From positions 133,270,736-133,334,735 of the forward strand of contig CM057463.1 of assembly GCA_030035585.1 (NCBI GenBank): a DNA stretch of 64,000 nucleotides. Direction: 5' to 3'. Position 1 is the first letter of the stretch. Every line of letters starts with the position of its first letter. Shown in pieces: positions 37,617 through 47,414 of the stretch. The notes beneath the pieces were generated by a model, which did no database searches, was not told the DNA's origin, and saw only the letters and a list, made by a program, of their open reading frames with translations. Position numbers and translations under genes: made by a program. Source of the DNA: Dugong dugon (taxonomy: Eukaryota > Chordata > Mammalia > Sirenia > Dugongidae).

Positions 37617-38336
37617 CTGATGAAGATAAAAGACTACAGCATTCAGAATGGATTGCAACTCAACATAAAGTAAACAAAAATCCTCACAACTGAACTAATA
37701 AGCAACATCTTGATAAACAGAGAAAAAATTGAAATTGTCAGGGATTTCATTTTATTTGAATCCACAATCAACACCCATGGAAGCAGCAGTCAAGAAATCA
37801 AACTACATATTGCATTGGGCAAATCTGTTGCAAAAGGCCTCTTTAAAGTGTTAAAAAGCAAAGATGTCACTTTGAGGACTAAGGTGCCTCTGACCCAAGT
37901 CAGTGTTTTCAATTGCCTCATATGCATGCAAAAGCTGGACAATGAATAAGAAAGACCAAAGAAGAATTGGCGTCTTTGAATTGTGGTGCTGGCGAAGAAT
38001 ATTGAATATACCATGGACTGTTAGAAAAATGAACAAACCTGTCTTGGAAGAAGTACAGCCAGAATGCTACTGGCAAGTGAGGATGGCAAAACTTTGTCTC
38101 ACTTACTTTGGAGATGTTATCAGGAGGGACCAGTTCCTGGATAAGGACATTATGCTTGGTAAAGTAGAGAGCCAGCAAAAAAGAAGAAGACCCTCAATGA
38201 GATGGACTGACACAGTGGCTGCAACAATGGGCTCAAGCATAACAACAGTTGTGAGGATGGCACAGGACCGGGCAGTGTTTCGTTCTGTTGTACATGGGGT
38301 TGCTATGAGTTGGAACCAACTGCAAGACACCTAACA

Positions 38337-39890
38337 AGAACATCAACATAGGCACACAAACACCCACACATTCATGCTGCACGCGTACGTGCTTATGGAT
38401 TAAGCAATGAAGTAGATGGCAACAGGCTTTATTTTAATGCTTTACATTAATAAAGGTTATTTTATCAAATGAAAGATTGAAAAAGCAGCCATGTACAGTG
38501 CTTCTTTCAAGATTTTTATACATATTAAAATAGGAAATAAACTCTATCCAGAAAGAATTCGTAGATATCCCACAAATAAAACCATTCCAGTTGATTGTTT
38601 ATTTTTGAAATATCGATATGAAGGTATTAAAGTGTCATTTGAATCATTTGTGGAAATGTTATGATACAACTGTGCTTTTGAGACTGACAATCCCTCTGTC
38701 TGCCAAAGTTATACCAAGGACTGGTGAGGAATGTCAGGATAGCATTAAAAAAAAAAGAATTCAAACACTCAAGATTTTTATCAGTGCAAACTAGTCATTG
38801 AACTTGAAAATCTCTTTCCATAATTGCCTCAATTGCAGCAATTTTTTTCTCTAGCTAACTAGGTGTAACTTGGATGACTTGTGCTAGAGGTGCGGCTGCT
38901 TGTGGCTCCACATGTGAGTATTGCAAGATGTTCATTCCAAATTTGGGGACCGATGTTGTCAATGATCATAGAATTTTAGAGCTGCAATTGACAGTGGCAT
39001 TATCTGGGTCAGTGTTTTTGGTTGGCAGATGAGCTGATGTAAATTAATTATCTAAAAACTTTGTAGGTTAGAGAATGAAAAAGAGAATCATTATTTCAGG
39101 AAGGAATCTGAGACATGAAGACATTAAATAAGTTGTTGAGTTTAGTAGAACGTTTACTAGCAGTCAAGACTAGAATTTAGCTTGCCAAGATCTCATTTGG
39201 AGCTTTCCACTATCCTATGCTATCTTGACACTGCTGATGGTTTTGAAGTGTCATCTGAATATGGAAAGATAATAATTTAATAAGAAAGAAATACATCTCT
39301 CAGCTTGCTGGACCATGCACTTACTGTCATGTTATGTTTACAATAAAGGTGAAGTTCTGAATGCCACTGCTAGAAGAATCCTGAGATATTTTATTGAGCT
39401 GAACTCCAGGTGGAAAAAGACAATGTCATTTCAGTATGTGTGTTTAAATGATTTCCTTTTAGTTGTAATATTTTGACTATGCAACATATAAGTTATTTTT
39501 TACAAAATATATTTATAGCCTTCAGTCTAGCTTCTAGCCACGATGACTAAACAAATGTAATTGTTCTGAATGGACTCTAAATAGCTTTCAACATTTCATT
39601 ACAAAGCATTTACATCTGATTCTTTCCCAGAGCTCTCGACATGGCTTTTAAAACAGAAATTACACCAACAGCTAAAATCAACCATTATGAAATATAACCT
39701 ACATTCCTAAAAGGCAAGGCTTTAAAGTGTGAGTAGAGTAAGATTTAAGCCAAGTGATAGACATTGTTTATTTTCAAGGTAACTGTATTGAGAAAAATCA
39801 GTATGCTTACTTGAGTATGCTTATTCTTTGAAAAGGGAAGCATTTACTTAATTTTACTATGCTATAAAGTAGTGCAAAATTTAGTAGATA
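38337..39890. other. AT-rich DNA without a recognised gene
   Basis: No supported gene or recognisable repeat. The stretch just after the RTE end (38350-38390) is CA-rich. Confidence 0.5.
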
Positions 39891-40107
39891 TTCCCTAAAG
39901 TTTAAGTAAATCCATATTTCCCTAAAGTTTAAGTAAATCCATATTTCCCTAAAGTTTAAGTAAATCCATATTTCCCTAAAGTTTAAGTAAATCCATATTT
40001 CCCTAAAGTTTAAGTAAATCCATATTTACCTAAAGTTTAAGTAAATCCATATTTACCTAAAGTTTAAGTAAATCCATATTTACTTAAAGTTTAAGTAAAT
40101 CCATATT
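39891..40107 (+). repeat. 27-bp minisatellite, about eight copies
   Basis: Head-to-tail copies of a unit containing CTAAAGTTTAAGTAAATCC followed by ATATTTCC. The first four copies are essentially identical. The later copies carry TTTACC and then TTTACTT variants, a directional gradient. Confidence 0.95.
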
Positions 40108-40204
40108 AAAAATATATACTTGGCTTTCTTAAAGCAAGCTATAACTATAAACTCCTTATTTAGAAAAGTCAAAATTGGTTACTTAAATAGTACTGACTAA
40201 GTGC

Positions 40205-40340
40205 CCTGGGGAAACCTGGTGGCGCAGTGGTTAATTGCTACGGCTGCTAACCAAAAGGTCGGCAGTTCAAATCCACCAGGCCCTCCTTGGAAACTATGCG
40301 GCAGTTCTACCCTCAGAATTGACGGGTTTGGTTTGGTTTT
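40205..40340 (+). repeat. AfroSINE, sense, with internal deletion
   Basis: Starts GAAACCTGGTGGCGCAGTGG and has B-box-like GGCAGTTCAAATCC. The middle between GTTCTACC and AGAATTGACGGG is deleted. It ends GGTTTGGTTTTGG. Confidence 0.88.
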
Positions 40341-40525
40341 GGAGCGCCTTGGGTGGAGCAAAGGGGTAAGCATTTGACTACTAGCCAAAAAGTTGGCAGT
40401 TTAAACTCACCCAGAGGTGCCTGTGAAGACAACCCTGCAATCTACTTCCGAAAGGTGACAGCCTTGAAAACCCTGTGAAGCAGTTCTACTCTGCATACAT
40501 GGGTTCGACAGCAAATAACAATAAT
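40341..40525 (+). repeat. AfroSINE, long subtype, sense
   Basis: Starts AGCGCCTTGGGTGGAGCAAA immediately after the previous copy. It has CTCACCCAGAGGTGCC and a CAATCTACTTCCG middle, and ends near GGTTCGACAGCAAATAAC. Same subtype as the copy at 3752. Confidence 0.85.
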
Positions 40526-40670
40526 TGAGCACTTCCCATGTGCCAGGAATTGCTCCAAGCACTTTGTATGCATTCTCATAAAAATATTATGAGGTAGCTG
40601 TTACTATTATCTTCATTTTTACAGGTGAGGAATTAGAGATAGAAAGAGGCATGAGTCATTAACACAACTA
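40526..40670 (-). repeat. MIR, antisense
   Basis: GAGCACTTCCCATGTGCCAG, GAGGTAGCTGTTACTATTA and TTTTTACAGGTGAGGAAT in MIR order. Confidence 0.85.
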
Positions 40671-40974
40671 GGTGTAACTCTAAAATATGACAGTGTTTAT
40701 TTGGCCTTAGACCTATCCCTCCTAACGTGGTTTTAAAAAATAGAACATATCAGCAATCACTCAGGGCAAAAGAACCACAACTGTTTACTTTACGACAGGG
40801 GTTCCTAATGGGGTCCCAGAGTTTTCAGATGATTCACAAATGCTTTGTGATTATATGTCCCGATCTGTGCTGATGTGAGAATGTACGTAGGAGTATTTTT
40901 CTGGGAAGAGAGCTCTGTCTTTCATTAGCTTCTTAAAGGAATATATAGATTAATTAATATCTAGAGAAGGAGTA

Positions 40975-41310
40975 GGCAAGATTTTTTCTGTAAATATCCA
41001 GATAATAAGTATTTTAGGCTTTGGGGGCACATGGTCACTGTTGAAGCTATTCAACTCTGCTGTTGCAGTGAGAAAGCAGTTGCAGATGATATATAAAGGG
41101 ATGAGCATGGCAGTGTTCCAATAAAACTTTATTTATGACATTGATATTTGCATTTCATCTAATTTTTATGTATCACAAAATATTATTCTTCCTTTGATTG
41201 TTATTCAATTATGTAAAAATGTAAAAATCCTTCTTAGCTCATAGGCCATAAACAAACAGGTGCTGGGCCAGATTTGGCCCAAGACTGTAGTTTACCAACT
41301 CCTAGTCTAG
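40975..41310 (+). repeat. hAT-type nonautonomous DNA transposon
   Basis: From GAGTAGGCAAGATTTTTTCTG through GTGTTCCAATAAAACTTTAT to GGGCCAGATTTGGCCCAAGA and GTAGTTTACCAACTCC. The two ends are inverted relative to each other, as expected for short hAT terminal repeats. The family name is not certain. Confidence 0.75.
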
Positions 41311-41312
41311 AT

Positions 41313-41458
41313 CAGTGGTTCTAAAAGTATAGTCCCAGCAGAATCAGCATTATCTGGGAACTTGTTAGAAATGCAAATTCTCGGGCCTCTCTGAAAATCT
41401 ACTGAATCAGAAACTGTAGGCCTGGGGCCTACATGCTGAAGTTTCAGAACCACTGGTT
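41313..41458 (+). repeat. MER5A-like hAT element
   Basis: Begins CAGTGGTTCTAAAAGTATAG and ends GTTTCAGAACCACTG, with GGGAACTTGTTAGAAATGCA and CTACTGAATCAGAAACTGTA inside. The terminal inverted repeat CAGTGGTTCT / AGAACCACTG is visible. Confidence 0.88.
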
Positions 41459-41721
41459 TGCTCTAATGACTCAGTTGATACATCCATTGGCTTATCAATT
41501 CATTCATTCTTCCAATAAAATTTTTTGAAGGGTTAATTATGCTGCATCAGAGATACAATGGTGATAATACTATTTTTTCCTCATCATAGATGCAAGAAGA
41601 CTCCTCCCATAAAACAAGATATTGCACATTTTGACAATGATCTACTTTTTGAAATATATTTTATATCACAACCCAACACACATATACACACATACCTGAA
41701 GGAAAATATCACAAAGCAATA

Positions 41722-41885
41722 AACAAAAAAACCCAAACCCATTGCTGTTGAGTTGATTCCTACTCGTAGTGACCCATAGGACAGAGTAGAACTGTCCCAT
41801 AGGGTTTCCAGGAGTGGCTAGTGGATGTGAACTGCCAACCTTTTTGTTAGCAGCCAAGCTCTTAACCACTGTGCCACTAGGCTCC
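41722..41885 (-). repeat. AfroSINE, antisense, downstream of NDST exon
   Basis: A-rich tail, CCCATTGCTGTTGAGTTGAT, ending GTGCCACTAGGCTCC. Perfect 13-bp duplication TCACAAAGCAATA at 41709-41721 and 41886-41898. In gene orientation it lies in sense within the intron following the 155-bp exon. Confidence 0.93.
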
Positions 41886-42067
41886 TCACAAAGCAATAGA
41901 TACCCTTAATGCATGCGATGCGCTCCGATATTTTCTATTCTACTCTATTTCCATTGGATGCAACCTAATAAATTGATTTTATGATCAACTAATGGAAAAC
42001 TAATTTTTCATAGTTTGAAAAATTCCACCCAAAAAATATATGTATATACATATATATATATACTTAC

Positions 42068-42222
42068 TAGTGCAAATTCCTTGTTGAGAATCATCTGCTC
42101 AACTAAGGATGACTCATTGTGGAAGAGATGGGGCTGCATGTGGCTCCACATGTGAGGAAACCACCAAAACTCATCCACAGACTGAAGCAAAAGGTCATCT
42201 CCTTCATCTTCCTCTTCAGTCC
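42068..42222 (-). CDS. NDST3/NDST4: NDST3/NDST4 internal exon (155 bp), N-deacetylase domain with HMWSHMQPH motif
   Basis: Next coding exon of the same NDST gene, 5.1 kb downstream in the direction of transcription. The acceptor is TTTTACAG and the donor GTAAGTA. Two bases complete the glycine begun by the 88-bp exon, then 51 codons follow: an acidic stretch TEEEDEGDD, then [18 protein letters not shown], then LNKEFAL. The closely spaced histidines in HMWSHMQPH are conserved across NDST proteins and are candidate metal ligands of the deacetylase site (inference from the HxxxH pattern of polysaccharide deacetylases). The reading frame is intact, so the exon looks functional. The next family exon, expected to begin with a GYAVAPHHSG-type block, was not seen below 42068, so the following intron probably extends far or leaves the window. 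Confidence 0.94.
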
Positions 42223-42950
42223 CTGTAAAACATGAAGTTAAAAATGGTTTAAGTGAAAATTTCCTACTAGCTTAAAGTTTATGTTTGTCAGATTTTTGTC
42301 ATTCTTCATTCTACTGATACAAAGATCCAATTCTGTGTTGTTTTAATCAGGGGAAAAAGAAAAGTCTCTAGTCTAAATTACGTCAGCAGCAATGGCATTA
42401 GGTTGTGTGGTTGGAGAGGCCAGCTCTAGGTTCAGACAGTTGTCTAATCGAGAACTTAGGGGTATTTCATCACTGGAATTGTTTAGAATTGCTATTACAT
42501 AGTGATAACAACAACAACAGAAGACCTACTTTTAGATGGTTTATTTTTGTTTCAGAATTATCAACAGACAACTCACTCCTCTTTTGCCTGCCTAGGGGAA
42601 ATATGATGAGAGATAATTGTTATTTTTTTCTCTGAAAATTTTCTTGCATAGAAGTTTAAAGTTAAAATTTAACTGATGATGTTTGTTAATGATTTTCTTA
42701 TTACAAAAATAACATATGCTGATTGAAAATGCAGAATTAAAAAAAAAAATTTAGAGCTAACCAGCGGAAACATTCTGGTATCTTTTTTATTTTAAATCTG
42801 CTTTCTATTCATTATTTAAAAAAATGGAGCTCTCAATTTATATATAAATATATATATATTTGACCTTAAAGACTGCGTATATTGCCTAAAGTTTGCCAAC
42901 TTTGGTGTGCATTTATTTATATGTGTTTTTCTTGGGATATAATCCATAGT

Positions 42951-43020
42951 CCTCAAAAGGTGTAAGAACCACCAAGTTTTAATTACCTCAAAAGGTGTAA
43001 GAACCACCAAGTTTTAATTA
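42951..43020. repeat. Perfect 35-bp tandem duplication
   Basis: Two identical 35-bp copies, 42951-42985 and 42986-43020, starting CCTCAAAAGGTGTAAG and ending AGTTTTAATTA. Confidence 0.97.
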
Positions 43021-43544
43021 GAGTTTGGCATTGTGAGTTGAAAATACACAAGGAGTAAAGAAATAGGAGTCTCGAAAGTGATAAAGTCATAAGAATGAGT
43101 GGACCATAGAATCCTTTTTTTTTTTTTTTCACTTTAGCTAAAGCTATTAGTACTACAGGCTCACAGTTCATTGACTTTTGCTAATATATTAAGAATTTCA
43201 TATATGGAAATGCAAATGAAGAATAGTTTATCACTTTCTCAGATGGATTTCAAGCTTGAAGTGTCTGTGCTACAGACCAGGTTTTTCTCATGGCCATAAT
43301 TTAGCAAAATGAGTTGTAAATTAGGAATAGTTATTTTAGGTCACATGCCACAAATAAATTGATAATTCTCTCACCCTTCTGGAATTATCCTGTTGTGCTT
43401 TGAAAATAGACTCAGAAATGCTTCCATTCACTTTAACTTCTGCTGATCATTGTCAGTAGTGACAGGAGGCACATAATGGATACTTGACTAGGAAGGAGGT
43501 CAATTACCCAATTTAAAGACAATTTTGCAGACTACTGCTATACA

Positions 43545-43995
43545 GGTAGTCCCAGGGTTACGAAGGAGGTCCATTCCTAAGTGTATCTTTAAGTCGAATT
43601 TGTAGGTAAGTCGGTACTGTACATGTGGCTCTTAGTTAGCCTTTCTTGTAGCCCTGGTGGCACTGTGGGTAAGAGCCATAAGCTCAGCAGTTCATATCCA
43701 CCAGTCACTCCTTGGAAACCCTATGGGGCAGTTCTACTCTGTCCTATAGGGTCGCTATGAATCAGAATCGACTCAACAGCAACAGGTTTTTTGGTTTAGT
43801 GCAAGGAAAGGCTCAAAGGCTTCTCAATGGTTTAAAAGCTGCACTTGCAGCAAGTGAAGGTGACTGTTACGAAGAAGTTGTTGTGAGTAGGGGTTGGTTC
43901 AGTCTTTTCACAGTGAGGGCAACTTTACATAACATTAAAGGACAAGTATAAGTTGTTCTTAAGTCCAACATTCATAACCTTGGAAGATGTTTCCT
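43545..43995. repeat. Tc1/mariner-like fossil split by an AfroSINE
   Basis: Left end TACAGGTAGTCCCAGGGTTACG with later AAGTCGAATTTGTAGGTAAG. The right side, AAGTCCAACATTCATAACC, reads as a diverged inverted copy of the left side. A TA precedes the left terminus, as expected for TA target sites. The family assignment is by pattern only. Confidence 0.55.
43648..43798 (+). repeat. AfroSINE, sense, full length
   Basis: GTAGCCCTGGTGGCACTGTG, CCCTATGGGGCAGTTCTACT, GGGTCGCTATGAATCAGAAT and a GGTTTTTTGGTTTA end. Its body is close to the family consensus, so it is relatively young. Inserted in the mariner-like fossil. Confidence 0.93.
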
Positions 43996-44225
43996 AATTT
44001 TCTTTGTACACTGAGCCTGACAAAGTTTGATATAGGTGAGTATGAAATAAGCTACTTTAAAATATTATATTAAATAAAAATAACTGTATATTGATAAGAA
44101 CTGGTTAAAAGCTACCTAAAGTTCCAAAATTAGACAATAGAGCCATATGAACTATGAACTCTTTTGACAATATTTGATTCTTACATAAAAAATACTTTTT
44201 AAAAAGTAGTAATAATGCAACACAC

Positions 44226-44400
44226 TTATATAGTATCTATAATACACTAGGAACTGTTCTAAATGAGATAGATATTATTATTATCCCCATTTTATAGATG
44301 TGGAAACTGAGGTACTCTGTGTTCACATAGCTAGTAAAATGTCCCTGGATTTGATACGAGGTAGTATGGCTCTAATATCCAGTCTTTTAACTAATACTTT
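44226..44400 (-). repeat. MIR, antisense
   Basis: ATTATTATTATCCCCATTTT followed by ATAGATGTGGAAACTGAGG and a CACATAGCTAGTAAAATG segment. Confidence 0.8.
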
Positions 44401-44789
44401 ATATAGCAAAATAAAAGCAAACAAACAAAAAATAACCAAAGAGAAACAATGTAACATTTTTTAACCTTCATGTTTGAAAGTTAGTAGTTTTATACAAAGG
44501 ATTTTTTTTTTTTTTGTAAAATAAGGTCTCATGGTGAAGAACAATATTAATCAAATTTGCAAATAATATCCATGAAATAATTACTGATTGAGTCATAGTC
44601 AATGTATTCTTAATTATAAAAACAGCAATGATTGTCACCAGAAATCATGTCCCCTGGAAAATAAAATTTGCAGCCCGCCATCCCTGGTAGGCATATTAAT
44701 GTTGTAATGTATCCATTTTTTAATTGGGCTTTCATTGCACAAATCCAATCAGGCTTTAAGTATTTTCAGACTAAATATTTCACTCCTAA

Positions 44790-44792
<3 letters not shown>

Positions 44793-44836
<44 letters not shown>
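44793..44836 (+). repeat. (GT)n microsatellite
   Basis: About 22 uninterrupted GT units in the NDST intron, likely length-polymorphic. Confidence 0.95.
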
Positions 44837-44838
<2 letters not shown>

Positions 44839-45892
44839 AATTTGCAGTATATTCTTCCTCTTTCAATTCGGCACGTGTGGGTGACTGACTTTTTGGGAAA
44901 GCTTAGTGATATGCCCTTTTTTCTTTTTGCATGAGATTGTTTTTTTAGCATGTGAAGGACAGAGAAGCTGAACAGGAAAGAATACACGAGAAATACAAAT
45001 AAGTGAAGTAGCCTAAGAAATGCAAAATCAATCATTATTACCCAGCATATGTGATTAAATGTCTTCAGAACAATGAGGCTCATCAATCAGTAAACTCCTG
45101 CACTGAGAAATCAGATCATTTTGGGAGAGAACTGAAACAGTCATTGAGACAAGGCCATCTCCTTGTGGTTACATATCACAGCCAAGTGTACATGCAAGGA
45201 AACTTCTCTGATTTTCAACCCTTTGTCTATATAATTAAACTCCTGTATAGGAAGGTGACTATGACTAGACAGGGGAGAGGCCTACTCTCATGATAGAGGA
45301 TGTCACTAAAGTTGACCTCTGCACTGGAAGAAAAACCCTGATTTCCCTGAGTGAATTAATAGTAGTCAACATAATGTGATGGCACACTTGAAGTACATTA
45401 CGGATCCATTGCAGCGATTCCATATGCAGGAAAGAAGCAAAACAATTAAATAAGTATTTCATATTTATGTGAAGAAAATGAAATTTCCAGGATTTACAAG
45501 CTCACATAATGCTTAATCTCTAAATGGCAGTATCACCACAACATAATAGAATAAAGTGTTTCTTTGATTATTTTTGTCGGTTAATTCCAACATAAAGCGT
45601 CAGTAAGGTCCATTTAAGAGATAGAATTAAAATATGTCTGTTATTTTTCTGGTGTCTTCCTTCAACAACTATCCCTGTGATGTTAAATAGTGTGTTCATT
45701 TCCTAGTGAATGTGTACTGTGTACATGTTCAGGATTATAAAGAAGAAATGGGAAGTATTATAACCTGTTATCAACATCTATTCTGCACTTGTCTGGCAGG
45801 TTTAATAGGTCTGAATATGAAAAATAAATAAAATTGAGGCAGTTATCCAGATACAGTCCAGCCAAAAGAACAGTTTTACTTACAATAGACAG

Positions 45893-46146
45893 CTATTTAA
45901 GACAAAGTAGTATTCTTTGTATGTGAACCCTAAATAATCCCATAATTTTTTCCCCTGCATGAGTAGATACAGGCTTCAGAGTTATCTGCTTTATAACTTC
46001 ATAGTCAGAGCTTCTTAGGCCTGAACTCATTTCTTTAGGCGGCTTTTGAAGAAGATTTACAAAACCATGTCTATTTTCAAAATCGTAAGCTGGAATTGGT
46101 TTGCATGTGCAGATAGGATGACCCAAATCTCCTTCTGCAATATATC
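45893..46146 (-). CDS. Unassigned exon-like open frame inside the NDST intron
   Basis: I do not recognise this. On the minus strand an acceptor-like TTTTAACAG is followed by 84 open codons and a TAG. The translation is protein-like in composition: it starts YIAEGDLGHPICTCKPIP, continues with AYDFENRHGFVNLLQKPP, then SSDYEVIKQITLKPVS and ends RILLCLK. The phase at the acceptor is the same as that left by the NDST exon at 47327-47414, so splicing from that exon would keep this frame open for 84 codons before the stop. An ATTAAA, a weak polyadenylation signal, lies about 90 bp past the stop (complement of 45801-45806). No poly(A) tail or target duplication typical of a processed gene copy is visible. 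It could be an alternative NDST terminal exon, one exon of an unrelated gene, an old gene fragment, or chance. Confidence 0.35.
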
Positions 46147-47326
46147 CTGTTAAAATATGCAATCATTTGATTTACCAACTAATCTAAATACTAATTTTCC
46201 TTTATTACTTTAAACAGATCTACATGTTTCAAAACAGGAGAGAAAAGGCATTAAAAAGCCAATAAGACATTGCAGCTTCAATATTCTAATAAATCATTCT
46301 GAGCTTTTACATTAGAAAGCCTCTTTGGGTAAACAAGCTTCATTTATGTTAATTAAAGACTACCATTGTATGGAATATTTCTAACAAGTCGATAAACTGC
46401 ATGCATACATGGAGAATACTGTGAATTTTTTTCACAAAATGCTATGAAGAAACAACAGTGCAGGCTCCTAAATGAAGCACTTAGCTCCACCCAGATGTAC
46501 TAACCAGAGCAGATTGTAGGTATTCCCCTAATTCAAGTCCCAGCACACCATTTTGTGCTATTTTGTCATCAGTACAAGACCATCAATTTTATGCACATAG
46601 TTTTTATCTACACTAGTGCCAGATATTACAATGCTAATATTCAGACAACAAAAGTCAAACTCTGGAGGTGAAGGCGGGAAAAAGGTGAGAAATATCAGAA
46701 CATAGAGCGGTGAGTCAACACCAATCAAATTTGGAGAATTTGTTGAGAGGCTAAGACTGAAGAGAAATGCAGCTGTGGCAAGACAGAGATAGAGATACAA
46801 GCCTGATTGTGAGTATTGTAATGTACATTGGACAAAATTAGCAATAATATTTTTAGGGAAAAATCCTGCAAAAAAAGGTAAGCTAAGCAAGATGACCCTT
46901 AGAGTCTATTTCTTTGAGGCTGTAAAATTCCTCTCTCTTCACCAGATGTTTTCCAAAGGAAAAGAATATGTACAAAAACATCCATCATCTCAACTATCTG
47001 ACAGCTTTAAAATGACACTCATTATTATTATTATTTATAATTACAATATTTCTTAATTAGACTGTACTAAGTTGTTATATTTAGAACAGTAGTTACAGTT
47101 TCTTGTACTGAGCAGAAAAAGTCAATTCTCTCGTCTTTTGCCCTTGATTCTAACAGTCTTTGCCAAAGTAAACAAGCTCATTGATTTTGGATTTGGCTAC
47201 TCATACAACACGTCCAAGTTTCTCCCATAATCAGTCTGGACGTTATATTTCTCCTACTTATGGAACAATTAAAATCCTGTCTCCTATTTATATGTAGCTG
47301 CCTCAGAACACAAAGCTCCTTCTTAC

Positions 47327-47414
47327 CTGTGTGGTAAAACTTCCCTGAAAATCCAAGGTTGAAGGTAAAATTTGCAACCTGAGTGCGCAGTAAATTTTGA
47401 GTCTCTAGTAATGC
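47327..47414 (-). CDS. NDST3/NDST4: NDST3/NDST4 internal exon (88 bp), N-deacetylase domain
   Basis: Internal coding exon of a Golgi heparan sulfate N-deacetylase/N-sulfotransferase, which removes acetyl groups from GlcNAc and then N-sulfates the chain. Read on the minus strand it follows a pyrimidine-rich acceptor ending in TTTCAG and ends at a consensus GTAAGA donor. The 29 complete codons run from ALLETQNLL through [17 protein letters not shown], the conserved NFTFNLG.SGKF.HTG block of the NDST N-deacetylase domain (roughly residue 340-370 of about 880). One base of the last glycine codon is left over, and the exon at 42068-42222 supplies the other two. NDST3 and NDST4 are nearly identical here and I cannot separate them with certainty. 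The neighbouring upstream exon was not found in the window. Confidence 0.93.

Larger units (their letters stand above)
27190..38334 (+). pseudogene. RTE endonuclease-reverse transcriptase remnant
   Basis: Broken reading frame of the RTE protein, split by the nested insertions. Visible in order: the start of the AP-type endonuclease (GMWNVRSMNLGKLE, ISELKWTGIG) at about 27265-27420; later endonuclease segments TTGDWNVKVG and GDYTHGPHKMD at 35415-35615; the pre-RT block KNKAPGIDGIPVEMF at about 36390; the RT motif CFIDYAKAFN at about 36770; a YADD motif preceded by a stop at about 37058; and the C-terminal segment RRILNIPWTVRKMN, LTYFGDVIRRDQ and RRRPSMRWTDTVAATMG at 38000-38240. The many stops and frameshifts mean no functional product. 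Confidence 0.88.
26870..38336 (+). mobile_element. Near-full-length RTE LINE, interrupted by L1, LTR and SINE stub
   Basis: Pieces 26870-27488, 35232-37113 and 37617-38336 join to about 3.2 kb, the length of a complete RTE. The 5' end lies near CTGTGGTGGCTTGCATGTTG and the 3' end at CACCTAACAAGAACATC. Three later insertions split it: an L1 (27489-35231), a 54-bp AfroSINE stub (35955-36008) and a MaLR-like LTR (37114-37616). It is the only RTE copy in the window that retains the 5' part. Confidence 0.92.
42223..47326 (-). other. NDST intron, 5.1 kb
   Basis: Intron between the two NDST exons, bounded by GTAAGA at 47326-47321 and ACAG at 42226-42223 on the minus strand. It is AT-rich. It holds a 35-bp perfect tandem duplication, a Tc1/mariner-like fossil interrupted by an AfroSINE, a MIR, a (GT)n run and the unassigned open frame at 45893-46146. 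These are listed separately; I see no other gene in it. Confidence 0.85.

Noticed and set aside
39891..40107. Possible CRISPR-like regular repeat array
   Set aside because: The units are directly adjacent with no spacers. It is a minisatellite in a mammalian genome.
44766..45086. Open frame with a histidine-threonine repeat
   Set aside because: Translation of the (GT)n microsatellite complement.
46558..46890. 110-codon minus-strand open frame in the NDST intron
   Set aside because: Hydrophobic, low-information translation, no splice sites in register and no recognisable domain; probably chance.
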